Shown: positions 1 to 7,055 of the stretch, piece by piece | Layout of the letters: each line of letters starts with the position of its first letter | Position numbering within the stretch: the stretch's first letter is position 1 | Origin: a bacterium | GTDB taxonomy: Bacteria > Armatimonadota > Fimbriimonadia > Fimbriimonadales > Fimbriimonadaceae | Assembly (NCBI GenBank): GCA_027483535.1 | Contig: JAIXUN010000002.1 | Span: 1,178,001-1,242,000 of the forward strand | Direction: 5' to 3' | DNA: 64,000 nt | The notes under the pieces: model-generated | The model's input: the letters and a program-made list of their open reading frames with translations, nothing else | Databases searched by the model: none | Told to the model about the DNA's origin: nothing | Translations under genes and position numbers: made by a program

Positions 1-536
1 GGGCAATGGCGGAACTTCCAATCGAACGGGTGGTTTCTTCTGATCTCTCCCGGGCACTCGACACCGGGAAGCAGATTGCCGACGCGGCAAACATCTCCCT
101 CTCCGTCGATGACCGACTCCGAGAACGAAGCTTCGGCGAATGGGAAGGGGAAGATTTTCCAACCATCGCCGAGCGATTCCCGAAAATGGCCGACGAGCAA
201 GGCGTGAGTCGAAATCATGTGAGACCTCCCGGCGGTGAATCTTTCGCCGATGTCTATGCTCGGCTTCAGGAGTTCACGGAGGAGTTGATCTCGCGCAATG
301 AGAACACTGTGATCGCCACTCACGGGGGCACCTGCTCGGTGCTGCTCTCGATTCTCTTAGGCGGCGGGCTCGAACTTTCCAACTCCTTCCGATTCTCGAA
401 TGCGGCAATCACCGAGGTCGAGACGCACTGGAACGGAAAGTTTCGCTTGTTGACCTATAACGATGTGGCTCATCTGAAAGCCTCTGGACCGGACTTGCCC
501 GTTCTCACCGGAACCGCCGATGGAAGCGCTCGTTAA
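1..536 (+). CDS. Histidine phosphatase family protein, 5' end outside window
   Basis: The frame is open from the left edge (first whole codon at 3-5), so the gene begins before the window and the phosphohistidine RHG motif is not visible. What remains fits the phosphoglycerate mutase-like phosphatases: SSDLSRALDTGKQ, the acidic RERSFGEWEG segment, and ATHGGTCSVLLS with the second active-site histidine. The family hydrolyses small phosphate esters in the cytoplasm; the substrate cannot be read from this piece. It overlaps the next gene by 17 bp, so the two are probably co-transcribed. An internal ATG at 6 is unlikely to be the true start because it would remove the catalytic histidine. Confidence 0.88.
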   Translation, partial: AMAELPIERVVSSDLSRALDTGKQIADAANISLSVDDRLRERSFGEWEGEDFPTIAERFPKMADEQGVSRNHVRPPGGESFADVYARLQEFTEELISRNENTVIATHGGTCSVLLSILLGGGLELSNSFRFSNAAITEVETHWNGKFRLLTYNDVAHLKASGPDLPVLTGTADGSAR

Positions 537-1899
537 GCAACTGGAAAAGGTTTCCTCGGTCCTTGCCGATAGGCGAGTGGTGATCGCGGCGATCCTTCTG
601 ATGCTCGCCTCTTTCACGCGAATCGAGTTCGCTTTGTACACCGCTTGGGTAGTCCCGTTCGCCTACGTGATCCTTTTCCGCCCGCTTTTGGAATCTGAGG
701 AAAAGCGGAAGCGTTTCCCAAGGGTCGCTTTCTGGTGGTTGTTTGGGACGACGTTTTGCCACACCACCTGGCTCGGTCAGTTTGTGGGCAAATGGGTGGG
801 GATGGAGCTGCTGGGCATGCTCGCCGTCGCCTTTATTGCATTCGTCTACGGTGGGTGGGCTTGGGTGGCGGCTAAGTTCAGCGTCAAGGCGGTGGAGAAG
901 GGTTGGGACTGGCTGGTGCCGATACTCTTCACGCTGCAAGAGGTTGGTCGGACCTACTTTCCGACCATCAATTTCCCTTGGACCTTCGCCTCGGATCCCC
1001 TCATTGTTTATCCACTTGTGGTTCAACACGCGGCTTGGGTGGGAGCTTTTGGCGTCTCGCTTGGCATCTATGCGTTCGGGATGGGTCTTGCCAATCCTCG
1101 TCGACCCCAAGCGTTGGGATTGCTCGGTGTCCCAGTTGTGTTTTTGGTGATCTCGATCGCAACTTATCTGCTGCCCCTTCCGCCAAAGGTCGGGATGAAA
1201 GTCGCGGCTGGGCAGCTTGGTCTGGACTCGGCATTCACCGAACCGGGAGTGTTTGATCTGACCCTTCCGGTGAAGGTGCGCGAACTCCAAGCCAAAGCAG
1301 AAGATGCGCAAGCCGATGTGCTGCTGATGCCGGAGGGGATGATCGACATTGGCGAGATGCCCCCGAACCCGAACTTTCCGATCAAAACGGATTACGCCAC
1401 GATCTTTGGAGGTCGCCGAGGTTTCAAGCCTCGATACCAGTCGGCATTCATTTTCGATGGGTCCCGATGGCAGGTGTACGACAAAGTGCGTCTGGTCGCC
1501 TTTGGAGAATTTGTCCCGTTCCGAGACGTACTCCCTTATCCGAAAGGGTTCTCTCTGCCATCTGGCGACCTGTCTCCAAATCCGGTGCAGGCCCAGGTTC
1601 GACTCAATGGCTCCGTCTTTGGACCGATGATCTGCTTTGAGACGCTTTTCCCCGACATCGCTCTTCGACACCGATTGGCGGGGGCGAAGTGGTTTGCGGT
1701 GATGTCCGTAGACGACTGGTACGCCGGAACGGCAGGGGTCGATTGGCTCGCCGCTTCTTGCCGGTGGCGAGCGATCGAGAATCGGTTGCCTGTTGTGCGA
1801 GCAACGCCCCTCGGAAAGACTTGCCATATCAACGCTCGGGGCGAGATTTTCGCCGAGCTGCCCGTACGAGGAACCGACGTTCTCGTCGTGGACCTCTAG
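520..1899 (+). CDS. lnt: Apolipoprotein N-acyltransferase
   Basis: Inner-membrane enzyme that N-acylates the terminal cysteine of diacylglyceryl-lipoproteins, the last step of lipoprotein maturation in diderms. About 220 N-terminal residues are strongly hydrophobic with several membrane segments, followed by a nitrilase-type domain. The catalytic triad is visible: Glu272 in LLMPEGM, Lys322 in YDKVRLVAFGEFVPFR and Cys372 in PMICFE. The 459-residue length is slightly short for Lnt (about 500). The start ATG lies inside the preceding gene (17 bp overlap). Its presence implies an outer membrane and agrees with the lipoprotein encoded at 46.7-48.6 kb. Confidence 0.93.
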   Translation: MEALVKQLEKVSSVLADRRVVIAAILLMLASFTRIEFALYTAWVVPFAYVILFRPLLESEEKRKRFPRVAFWWLFGTTFCHTTWLGQFVGKWVGMELLGMLAVAFIAFVYGGWAWVAAKFSVKAVEKGWDWLVPILFTLQEVGRTYFPTINFPWTFASDPLIVYPLVVQHAAWVGAFGVSLGIYAFGMGLANPRRPQALGLLGVPVVFLVISIATYLLPLPPKVGMKVAAGQLGLDSAFTEPGVFDLTLPVKVRELQAKAEDAQADVLLMPEGMIDIGEMPPNPNFPIKTDYATIFGGRRGFKPRYQSAFIFDGSRWQVYDKVRLVAFGEFVPFRDVLPYPKGFSLPSGDLSPNPVQAQVRLNGSVFGPMICFETLFPDIALRHRLAGAKWFAVMSVDDWYAGTAGVDWLAASCRWRAIENRLPVVRATPLGKTCHINARGEIFAELPVRGTDVLVVDL

Positions 1900-2050
1900 G
1901 TAGGCATGGGGTTAGAACTGACCGAATTGGTGAGGAGTCTGAGAAGGGTATTTCTCCTCAAAGGGCCCTTAGAACCTACATCCTAGGTTCAAACCGCACG
2001 TACTCTCATCGAGACGAGTCGTTATTGTCATAATTGAAACAGTAGGTCAT

Positions 2051-2257
2051 ATGGTGAGATCCGTTGTACGTTCCGCTTTACCTGTGCTTTGGATACTTGC
2101 CTTTAATGCCATCGGGAGCATGATCGGTCTCCTCTGGGGATCCACAGGATTAATCCTAGGAATGACCGCCGGAATGATGCTCGGCGCGGCTACTCTTCCT
2201 TTTGCCGTCCTTTTCGCGAGAATTCCCCAAACCGGACGGCAATCACAGACCGACTGA
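2051..2257 (+). CDS. Small hydrophobic membrane protein
   Basis: A 68-residue protein with two hydrophobic stretches (about residues 10-32 and 35-57, rich in Gly, Met and Leu) and a short polar tail. No family is recognised. The ATG at 2051 is the only sensible start; upstream 1900-2050 shows no other convincing gene. It is separate from lnt by about 150 bp. The possibility that it is a spurious ORF remains, but the composition is typical of a real two-helix membrane protein. Confidence 0.55.
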   Translation: MVRSVVRSALPVLWILAFNAIGSMIGLLWGSTGLILGMTAGMMLGAATLPFAVLFARIPQTGRQSQTD

Positions 2258-2271
2258 CGAAAAGATCTCTG

Positions 2272-2277
2272 TATAAT
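2272..2277 (+). promoter_or_regulatory. Putative -10 box (TATAAT) before the winged-helix gene
   Basis: A perfect TATAAT lies 24 bp before the ATG at 2301. No good -35 hexamer is seen at the usual spacing, so this is only a candidate sigma-70 promoter element. Confidence 0.4.
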
Positions 2278-2300
2278 CGGCTATTGATAATTTTCCGAAC

Positions 2301-2948
2301 ATGAATCGCCCGTATCCGGAACAAATCGAACTGCTCGAGTTGAACCTAGACCAGATAAGAGTTCTATCGTCGTCGGCTTGCTCAGAAGTGTTCTCGGCGT
2401 TCTCAGCGATCGAGCCGCTTTCTGCCCGTGAAGTGGGGAAAGAGGTCGGTCGTAGCGCGGCGGCGGTTCATGAACACGTCGACAAACTCTTGGACGTGGG
2501 TCTGATTGTTCCGGTGGAGACCAGAAAGCGCCGATCCCGGGTTGAAACCCTCTATGTGCACAAAGGCTTGATCACCCGCTTCGTGATTGCGAGGCAGAAT
2601 CGGGAAGCTCTCGAGGCGTACGCCGATCGATTCAAGGCCCAAATGAGACTCGCCGAACGACAATTCGCGTCTGCGATGGAAGCCGCGTCGGTCGACAAGT
2701 CCATTGTGGACTTCCTCGCCTACAAGTGGGTCACAGGTTATCTGGATAAGGCGAGCGCGCTACGCCTCAAAGAAGCCATCAATCAGATTCAGGCTCTCAT
2801 GGAAGAGTCTCGTACAACCGAGCCCTCTGTTCGAGAAGAGGGTGAGTACGTTCGCGTGATCTTCAGTTCGCTTCTTTTGCCCGTGGTTCATGAAAGCCGA
2901 AAGCGGTCCAATTCCTCGGCAGACACCGAACAAGATTTGGGCGAGTAG
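2301..2948 (+). CDS. Winged helix-turn-helix transcriptional regulator
   Basis: A 215-residue protein whose N-terminal 90 residues fit an ArsR/TrmB-like winged helix: an SACSEVFSAFSAIEPLSARE helix, then SAAAVHEHVDKLLDVGLIV as probable recognition helix, then a basic RKRRSRVETLYV wing. The remainder is alpha-helical and probably mediates dimerisation. No metal-binding cysteine cluster is evident. It stands alone between a small membrane gene and a convergent hydrolase gene (3 bp from that gene's stop), so its target is unknown. Confidence 0.75.
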   Translation: MNRPYPEQIELLELNLDQIRVLSSSACSEVFSAFSAIEPLSAREVGKEVGRSAAAVHEHVDKLLDVGLIVPVETRKRRSRVETLYVHKGLITRFVIARQNREALEAYADRFKAQMRLAERQFASAMEAASVDKSIVDFLAYKWVTGYLDKASALRLKEAINQIQALMEESRTTEPSVREEGEYVRVIFSSLLLPVVHESRKRSNSSADTEQDLGE

Positions 2949-2951
2949 AAC

Positions 2952-4076
2952 CTATCCGCCCGGATTCGCAAGGAGACGCCTAGCCTCCGAAACCTTGCCC
3001 GCAAAGAGTGCTTTGGAGGCTTTCTCCAATAGTTCTTCGTCAACTTCTCTCGATTTGCGCAGTCGGTAGAGACGGAGCGGAACGTCTAGGTCGGCGGCTT
3101 TGTACGGGAACCTGGGATCGATCCGCTTTCGAGCCCTTTGCGTTTCGATGAGGTCGCGCATTCCGAATTCAACGGAGGGCTCGATTTGGGTCCCTTCCTG
3201 CCAGTCGTTCCAAGTGGCGACTTGTATCGCCGGACCGCCGGTTTTGATCGCCCAATCGAGAGTTTTTCGGTAGGTGGCACCGCTGTCATCGGCAAGGTCT
3301 GGATATCCCGTTTGCCCGCCTTCTTCGTACCAATCGACGAATCGGGGGAACGCGACCGGAATGCGAACCGGCCATCCCTTTGATCGCTCCGCAAATCCCT
3401 CGTTGAACTTCAAGCCTTGGCTCGGGATCGGCCAATCGTAGCCGCCAGAGGCAAAGTCGTGAGTCTTATGGAGGGTGATGAGATGGTAATCCCCGGCACC
3501 TTTGCGAAAGGCGGCCCACTCGGCGGGACCAAATTGCTGGGGTCCGAAAACCATGATTGCGGGCTTGCCATCTAACTTCCAGAAGTTGCTCTTCGGAAAC
3601 CACTCCTTTCGAAGAAACGCCCCAACTTCCTCCGCCACCGTTTTGACTTCACCGCTCTGAAGCAGGTTTTGCCCGAGAGCGTGCTTCACGGTTTGGTCCT
3701 CATAAACCACCGAGATCTTCAGTCCCGCCCGGGTGGCGACATCAAAAAGGAGCTTCGTTCTTGCGTGAATAATGCCGTAGTCGAACCAAGGACGCGTTCC
3801 GTACCAGTCGGCAAGCACGCCATCGAACCCCGCGTATTTCATCCAAAGGATCTGCAGTTCGACCACCTCGGGGTCGATGGAATCGTACGCGCCGATGAGG
3901 GGTCGATAGTGGCTCGCAACACGCTCGTTCTTGCGGAGGTCTTCTGCCTTCTGGTTCATTTTCCAGTGCCAGCCAAGATCTGTTGGGCTTGCCTCGAACC
4001 AAGGCATCACGTGGATCAGCAGGTCGGGCCGACCCTGAGGAAGGATCGTCGCGAAGGCAACCTCTGTAAGAATCAT
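2952..4076 (-). CDS. Glycoside hydrolase family 71/99-like protein
   Basis: About 374 residues with features of the GH71/GH99-like endo-mannosidase/glucanase fold: HVMPWFEA near the N-terminus, GFDGVLADWYG, KISVVYEDQT, and ATWNDWQEGT, the signature tryptophan/glutamate loop (Glu about residue 294). It may act on alpha-linked glycans, but bacterial members of this group are mostly uncharacterised. I chose the ATG at 4076 (MILTEV...); an upstream in-frame ATG at 4118 adds 14 residues without family resemblance. No clear signal peptide is visible. The C-terminus carries a helical, lysine-rich extension. Confidence 0.75.
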   Translation of the reverse strand: MILTEVAFATILPQGRPDLLIHVMPWFEASPTDLGWHWKMNQKAEDLRKNERVASHYRPLIGAYDSIDPEVVELQILWMKYAGFDGVLADWYGTRPWFDYGIIHARTKLLFDVATRAGLKISVVYEDQTVKHALGQNLLQSGEVKTVAEEVGAFLRKEWFPKSNFWKLDGKPAIMVFGPQQFGPAEWAAFRKGAGDYHLITLHKTHDFASGGYDWPIPSQGLKFNEGFAERSKGWPVRIPVAFPRFVDWYEEGGQTGYPDLADDSGATYRKTLDWAIKTGGPAIQVATWNDWQEGTQIEPSVEFGMRDLIETQRARKRIDPRFPYKAADLDVPLRLYRLRKSREVDEELLEKASKALFAGKVSEARRLLANPGG

Positions 4077-4145
4077 GCTGGTAGTGTACGACTCATGCCG
4101 CGCGAAGATCGTGATCACGGTCTCGCGCTTGAGCAGGGAAACCTC

Positions 4146-4529
4146 ATGCGATCACCCGACCCCGAATTGCTCCCCGAGAGTTGGGACTACGTTTCCATTC
4201 AAGACGTGAGCGGTGTGTCTGGCTTAGCCAGTCACGCTTTGGCTGTGGTTTATGAACCAGAGGGCGTGACCGTGGTGCTCCCATCGTCGGTCCAGACCCC
4301 GCCGGGGAGTCTGCGCGAGGGGCCCTTCGCCGCGATTCGCTTGAACCTTCAGACATCGCTTCAAGAGGCCGGGATCACTGCCAAGATTGCCCAGTCCTGG
4401 GCGGAAAAAGGAATCCCTTGCAACGTGTTGGCTGGGTTTCATCATGACGTTTTCTTATGCCCTTGGGATCGAAGGGAAGAGGCGTTTGAACTCATTCGGC
4501 AGATGACCTTTCCAACTCACCCTGCTTGA
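4146..4529 (+). CDS. ACT domain-containing protein
   Basis: A 127-residue protein resembling the small DUF2241/ACT_7 group: DYVSIQDVSG at the start, FAAIRLNLQTSLQEAGITAK in the middle and IPCNVLAGFHHDVFLCPWDR near the end. ACT domains bind small ligands, often amino acids; no partner domain is present. The frame is open far upstream, but family resemblance begins right after the ATG at 4146, which follows an AGGGAAA ribosome-site-like stretch. A decayed copy of its C-terminus lies at 4768-4886, just before the intact tRNA-Ser. Confidence 0.8.
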   Translation: MRSPDPELLPESWDYVSIQDVSGVSGLASHALAVVYEPEGVTVVLPSSVQTPPGSLREGPFAAIRLNLQTSLQEAGITAKIAQSWAEKGIPCNVLAGFHHDVFLCPWDRREEAFELIRQMTFPTHPA

Positions 4530-4558
4530 AACGGAGTGATTAGGCCAAAATTGAGGTT

Positions 4559-4574
4559 CGTTTCGATCGAAACG
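4559..4574. repeat. Perfect 16-bp palindrome upstream of the tRNA-Ser fragment
   Basis: CGTTTCGATCGAAACG is its own reverse complement. It lies within about 21 extra bases present before the truncated tRNA copy but absent at the same place before the intact tRNA (compare 4540-4583 with 4897-4919). It could be an operator or a small insertion; nothing else identifies it. Confidence 0.5.
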
Positions 4575-4582
4575 TTCATCGC

Positions 4583-4651
4583 GGGTAGGTGGCAGAGTGG
4601 TCGATTGCGGCGGTCTTGAAGACCGTTGAGGCGAAAGTTTTCGGGGGTTCG
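4583..4651 (+). pseudogene. 3'-truncated tRNA-Ser (UGA) copy
   Basis: These 69 bases match the intact tRNA-Ser at 4919-4987 with two substitutions, covering acceptor 5' strand, D arm, anticodon arm (TGA anticodon retained), variable arm and the 5' half of the T arm. At GGGTTCG (4645-4651) the sequence switches to a dispersed repeat that itself begins with GGGTTCG, so the 3' acceptor strand and CCA are lost. It cannot fold as a functional tRNA. Confidence 0.85.
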
Positions 4652-4719
4652 CAGGTGGCCTGCGCGGCGTCAGCAAGCGCACCCACCGAAGCGTAGCGCC
4701 GTACCTCCCTTTCATTCCC
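4645..4719 (+). repeat. Structured repeat, copy 1 (joined to truncated tRNA)
   Basis: It begins GGGTTCGCAGG, then has a stem-forming arm, the conserved core GGCGTCAGCAAGCG, the opposite arm, and GAAGCGTAGCGCC followed by a pyrimidine-rich tail. The arms TGCGC/GCGCA, extended by GGTGG/CCACC, can pair around the conserved core. Copy 3 at 5053-5146 has different arm sequences that also pair, which supports a selected secondary structure. Confidence 0.65.
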
Positions 4720-4722
4720 TCA

Positions 4723-4766
4723 GGATGGTGCGGACTCTCCCGGGTTCGCAGGTTGCGTTCGCGGAC
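4723..4766 (+). repeat. Structured repeat, copy 2 (truncated)
   Basis: GGATGGTG, about ten bases, TCTCCCGGGTTCGCAGG and the first arm GTTCGCGG match the beginning of copy 3. The repeat then stops and runs directly into a decayed fragment of the ACT-domain gene. Confidence 0.6.
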
Positions 4767-4767
4767 T

Positions 4768-4886
4768 GGTATCTCTGCAACACACATACCTAATTGCACG
4801 TCGTCGTTTTTCTCTATCCCTGGTATCGAAGGGCGTAGGCTCTCATACTTGTTCGAGAGGTGTCCTTCACTCCAGCCCCTGCGTGA
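4768..4886 (+). pseudogene. Decayed C-terminal fragment of the ACT-domain gene
   Basis: Read with one frame change, this stretch gives GIS-CN followed by HVVVFLYPWYRRA*ALILVREVS. That aligns with the end of the intact ACT-domain gene at 4146-4529 (HHDVFLCPWDRREEAFELIRQMT). An in-frame stop and the frame change show it is non-functional. As with the intact gene, TTAGGCCAAAAT and a tRNA-Ser sequence follow it, so gene end plus tRNA form a duplicated unit. Confidence 0.75.
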
Positions 4887-4918
4887 ACCGCACCATTTAG
4901 GCCAAAATAAAGAGTCGC

Positions 4919-5006
4919 GGGTAGGTGGCAGAGTGGTCGATTGCGGCGGTCTTGAAAACCGTTGAGGCGAAAGTTTCCGGGGGTTCGAATCCCTCCCTGC
5001 CCGCCA
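4919..5006 (+). tRNA. tRNA-Ser, anticodon UGA
   Basis: The sequence folds as a class II tRNA. The acceptor GGGTAGG (4919-4925) pairs with CCTGCCC (4996-5002, one G-T pair), with discriminator G5003 and encoded CCA at 5004-5006. The anticodon TGA is at 4953-4955 in the loop CTTGAAA, followed by a long variable arm typical of serine tRNAs. The T arm is GGGGG-TTCGAAT-CCCTC. It decodes UCA and other UCN codons. It is the only complete RNA gene found in the window and is followed at once by a hairpin terminator. Confidence 0.96.
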
Positions 5007-5045
5007 AATAAAATGGGGTGCCGCTGGCACCCCATTTTATTTGGC
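5003..5045. terminator. Long perfect hairpin after tRNA-Ser
   Basis: Bases 5003-5022 pair perfectly with 5026-5045 (20 bp, loop GCT). The outer stem is A-rich on the left and T-rich on the right around a GGGGTGCC/GGCACCCC core, so it can serve as an intrinsic terminator in either direction. The 5' arm begins at the tRNA discriminator and includes the encoded CCA, so the terminator stem and tRNA end compete for the same bases. Confidence 0.8.
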
Positions 5046-5052
5046 AGGTCGC

Positions 5053-5146
5053 GGATGGTGAGAAGTCTCCTGGGTTCGCAGGAAGCGTTCGCGGCGTCAG
5101 CAAGCGAACCTTCAGAAGCGTAGCGCCATCCCTGCCTTCTTTCCCG
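5053..5146 (+). repeat. Structured repeat, copy 3 (most complete)
   Basis: It contains GGATGGTG, TCTCCTGGGTTCGCAGG, arm GAAG-C-GTTCGC, core GGCGTCAGCAA, arm GCGAAC-CTTC, then AGAAGCGTAGCGCC and a CCTGCCTTCTTTCCC tail. The arms pair with each other and differ from copy 1 by matched changes on both sides. Between this repeat and the pseudopilin gene start at 5274 nothing else is recognisable. Confidence 0.65.
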
Positions 5147-5273
5147 TCGTGGTGTTAGTTGTCTTCCGAGCAAACTCCCCGACCCGTCGAAATCGACAAA
5201 TCCTGCAATAACTTCCAGCGACCGCTAAGGATTTGTTAAGGCCATGGACGAAGGGCTTCGTTCACGCTAATCT

Positions 5274-6017
5274 GTGATCGTGCGTAGAGCCTTCACCCTT
5301 ATTGAATTGCTTGTGGTCATCGCAATCATCGCGATCCTAGCGGCGGTGCTTTTCCCGGTTTTTGCCCAAGCGAAGGCTGCGGCAAAAAAGACGGCTTGTC
5401 TGACCAACCAGCGACAACTCGGCATCGGACTCCAGATGTACATCTCGGAGAACGACGATCAGGTGTTCTTTTTTGCCCATGACGTCGACCCTTCTCGGGC
5501 GAGACCGCTCACTCCATACGGAGCGACCCGGGAGAACCGGTGGTGGAATCAGATTCAGCCCTACGTGAAGAATCGAGACATCCTCCGTTCTCCCTCAGAT
5601 TCGGAGGCGAAGCCCCACCCGCTGGAGAACGGTTTGAACGGCAATCCGCTGGTTCCGCGATCTTACGTTGCCAACCGTGCCGCCGAGGGTTTGAACTACT
5701 CCGCGGTGGACGAGGTTTCCACCATCGTCATCGTTACGATCAAGAACGGTATGTACGACGATAGCTGGTACGAGCCGCCCAAGAACCTGTATCCGAAGAC
5801 GGCAACCACTCCGCCCGTGCTCAACATGGACATTCAAAACGGTGGCGTCAACAACACATTTTTCGACGGTCATGCCAAGTGGTTCGCCAAAGGAAAGCTC
5901 ATGTCTGACCCTTGCGGGTTGCCCTATTCCGGCGTGCAGTTGATGCGTCAGTATCCGATTCCGCAAACCCCGGGTCGACCCGATCGGACTCCTTGGCACG
6001 CCAACTGTCCCAACTGA
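5274..6017 (+). CDS. Prepilin-type N-terminal cleavage/methylation protein (pseudopilin)
   Basis: The N-terminus has a class III signal: basic VRR, then [17 protein letters not shown] with cleavage expected before Phe and Glu at mature position 5. [23 protein letters not shown] spine helix follows, and then a soluble domain with FFDGHAKWF near the end, typical of the large H-X9-DG/DUF1559-like families of Planctomycetes and Armatimonadota. It is probably processed by a prepilin peptidase and placed in the inner membrane or a pilus-like fibre. The start is GTG at 5274 or 5280. It has no pilus assembly neighbours. Confidence 0.88.
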   Translation: MIVRRAFTLIELLVVIAIIAILAAVLFPVFAQAKAAAKKTACLTNQRQLGIGLQMYISENDDQVFFFAHDVDPSRARPLTPYGATRENRWWNQIQPYVKNRDILRSPSDSEAKPHPLENGLNGNPLVPRSYVANRAAEGLNYSAVDEVSTIVIVTIKNGMYDDSWYEPPKNLYPKTATTPPVLNMDIQNGGVNNTFFDGHAKWFAKGKLMSDPCGLPYSGVQLMRQYPIPQTPGRPDRTPWHANCPN

Positions 6018-6030
6018 GCCGAGCCCAATT

Positions 6031-6054
6031 CCCCCGCTTGCATAAATGCGGGGG
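6031..6054. terminator. GC-rich hairpin after the pseudopilin gene
   Basis: CCCCCGC (6031-6037) pairs with GCGGGGG (6048-6054) across a 10-base loop, 13 bp after the stop codon. No T tract follows on the plus strand, so it may be an RNA-stabilising hairpin rather than a strong terminator. Confidence 0.45.
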
Positions 6055-6113
6055 AAAACGCACAATAACCGTTCAAGGTCACGGCAAGTGACTGTCACAA
6101 GGGAGTGAACGGA

Positions 6114-6572
6114 ATGATCATGTGTGGACCCGTTGAACAACAGTTGGAGAAGTATCTTCACGATCACATTCCGATCAGCCAGGCCCTTGGTCTCAAGGTG
6201 CTGGTTGCAGGGCCCGAGCGCGTCCTACTCTCGGCTCCGCTTGCGCCAAACATCAACCACCGCAACACGGCATTCGGAGGGAGCATCGCCGCAGTGGCCA
6301 CGCTGGCAGGCTGGACCTGGCTCCACGTGATGCTGCGCGAACGAAGCAGCTTGCCGAGAGTCGTTATCCGTTCGAGCAAGATCGACTACCTTCTGCCGAT
6401 CGACGAAGATTTCACCGCCGAACTACGGCCGCCCAACGACGAGGCGTACGAGAGGTTCATTGAATCCCTTGATCGACGTGGCTCTGGGCGCCTTTCGTTG
6501 ACCGTCGAGGTCATCTGTCGTGGTGAAGTAGCCGCCACTTTGGAAGGCGAGTTCGTTGCGATTGCGACATAA
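6114..6572 (+). CDS. YiiD C-terminal-like thioesterase domain protein
   Basis: About 152 residues with the hotdog-fold features of the YiiD_C group: ISQALGLKVLVAGPERVLLSAPL, then NINHRNTAFGGSIAAVATLAGW (the N-terminal end of the central helix), then RSSKIDYLLPIDEDFTAE. This group is predicted to hydrolyse acyl thioesters; no substrate is known. GTG 6105, ATG 6114 and ATG 6120 are possible starts. AAGGGA at 6099-6104 is best spaced for ATG 6114. The biotin carrier gene accB begins seven bases after its stop, suggesting a link with fatty-acid metabolism. Confidence 0.75.
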   Translation: MIMCGPVEQQLEKYLHDHIPISQALGLKVLVAGPERVLLSAPLAPNINHRNTAFGGSIAAVATLAGWTWLHVMLRERSSLPRVVIRSSKIDYLLPIDEDFTAELRPPNDEAYERFIESLDRRGSGRLSLTVEVICRGEVAATLEGEFVAIAT

Positions 6573-6579
6573 TGACACC

Positions 6580-7032
6580 GTGTCGGATACGCACGAGCAG
6601 TTGGATCAGTTAGGTGACCTGATGGCCGAGTACGGCCTGAAGGAGGCTACGTGGAAGAAAGATGGGCTGTCCATCACCTTGCGTAAGACCATTCCCGCCC
6701 CCATGGTCGCCTCTTCCGTGGCAGTCGCGCCGGGAGATGTTGCTCTGGCCGCCGATGTTGAGGAATACGAAGCCCCGGCAGAACCGGCCGCACCGAAGGG
6801 GACGCCGATCACCAGCCCAATGACGGGGATTTTCTACTCCGCAGCTAGCCCGTCCACCCCTCCTTTTGTCAAAGTGGGCGATTCCGTGACGGCAGGTCAG
6901 GTCGTGGGGCTTATCGAGGCCATGAAGGTCTACAGCGATATCGTCTCTCCGCTGAGTGGGACGGTTCTAGCCGTTGCCGCATCGAACGGTCAGATCGTTC
7001 AACCCGGCGAGCCGCTCGTGTTTATTGGCTAA
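6580..7032 (+). CDS. accB: Biotin carboxyl carrier protein of acetyl-CoA carboxylase
   Basis: Carries the biotin used by acetyl-CoA carboxylase to make malonyl-CoA for fatty-acid synthesis. An N-terminal helical segment (LDQLGDLMAEYGLKEATWKKDG) is followed by an Ala/Pro-rich linker and a C-terminal biotinyl domain with TSPMTGIFY and VVGLIEAMKVYSDI; the biotinylated lysine is residue 116 counted from the GTG at 6580. The open frame extends to 6556, but that would overlap the preceding gene and adds no conserved residues. The partner accC does not follow, so the carboxylase genes are split in this genome. Confidence 0.93.
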   Translation: MSDTHEQLDQLGDLMAEYGLKEATWKKDGLSITLRKTIPAPMVASSVAVAPGDVALAADVEEYEAPAEPAAPKGTPITSPMTGIFYSAASPSTPPFVKVGDSVTAGQVVGLIEAMKVYSDIVSPLSGTVLAVAASNGQIVQPGEPLVFIG

Positions 7033-7055
7033 CCAGTTTCGTCGCCTAGATCACC

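Noticed and set aside
505-1827. 440-residue minus-strand ORF opposite lnt
   Set aside because: Low-complexity Arg/His/Ser-rich antisense of a clear lnt gene; no family features.
3669-4145. N-terminal extension of the ACT-domain frame to 3669
   Set aside because: This part lies opposite the GH71/99-like gene and has no ACT similarity; the ATG at 4146 with a ribosome-site-like sequence is the natural start.
4455-5173. Minus-strand ORFs over the tRNA-Ser region ([19 protein letters not shown] and similar)
   Set aside because: These are antisense readings of tRNA-Ser, a well-known source of spurious proteins in databases; the tRNA and repeats explain the sequence.
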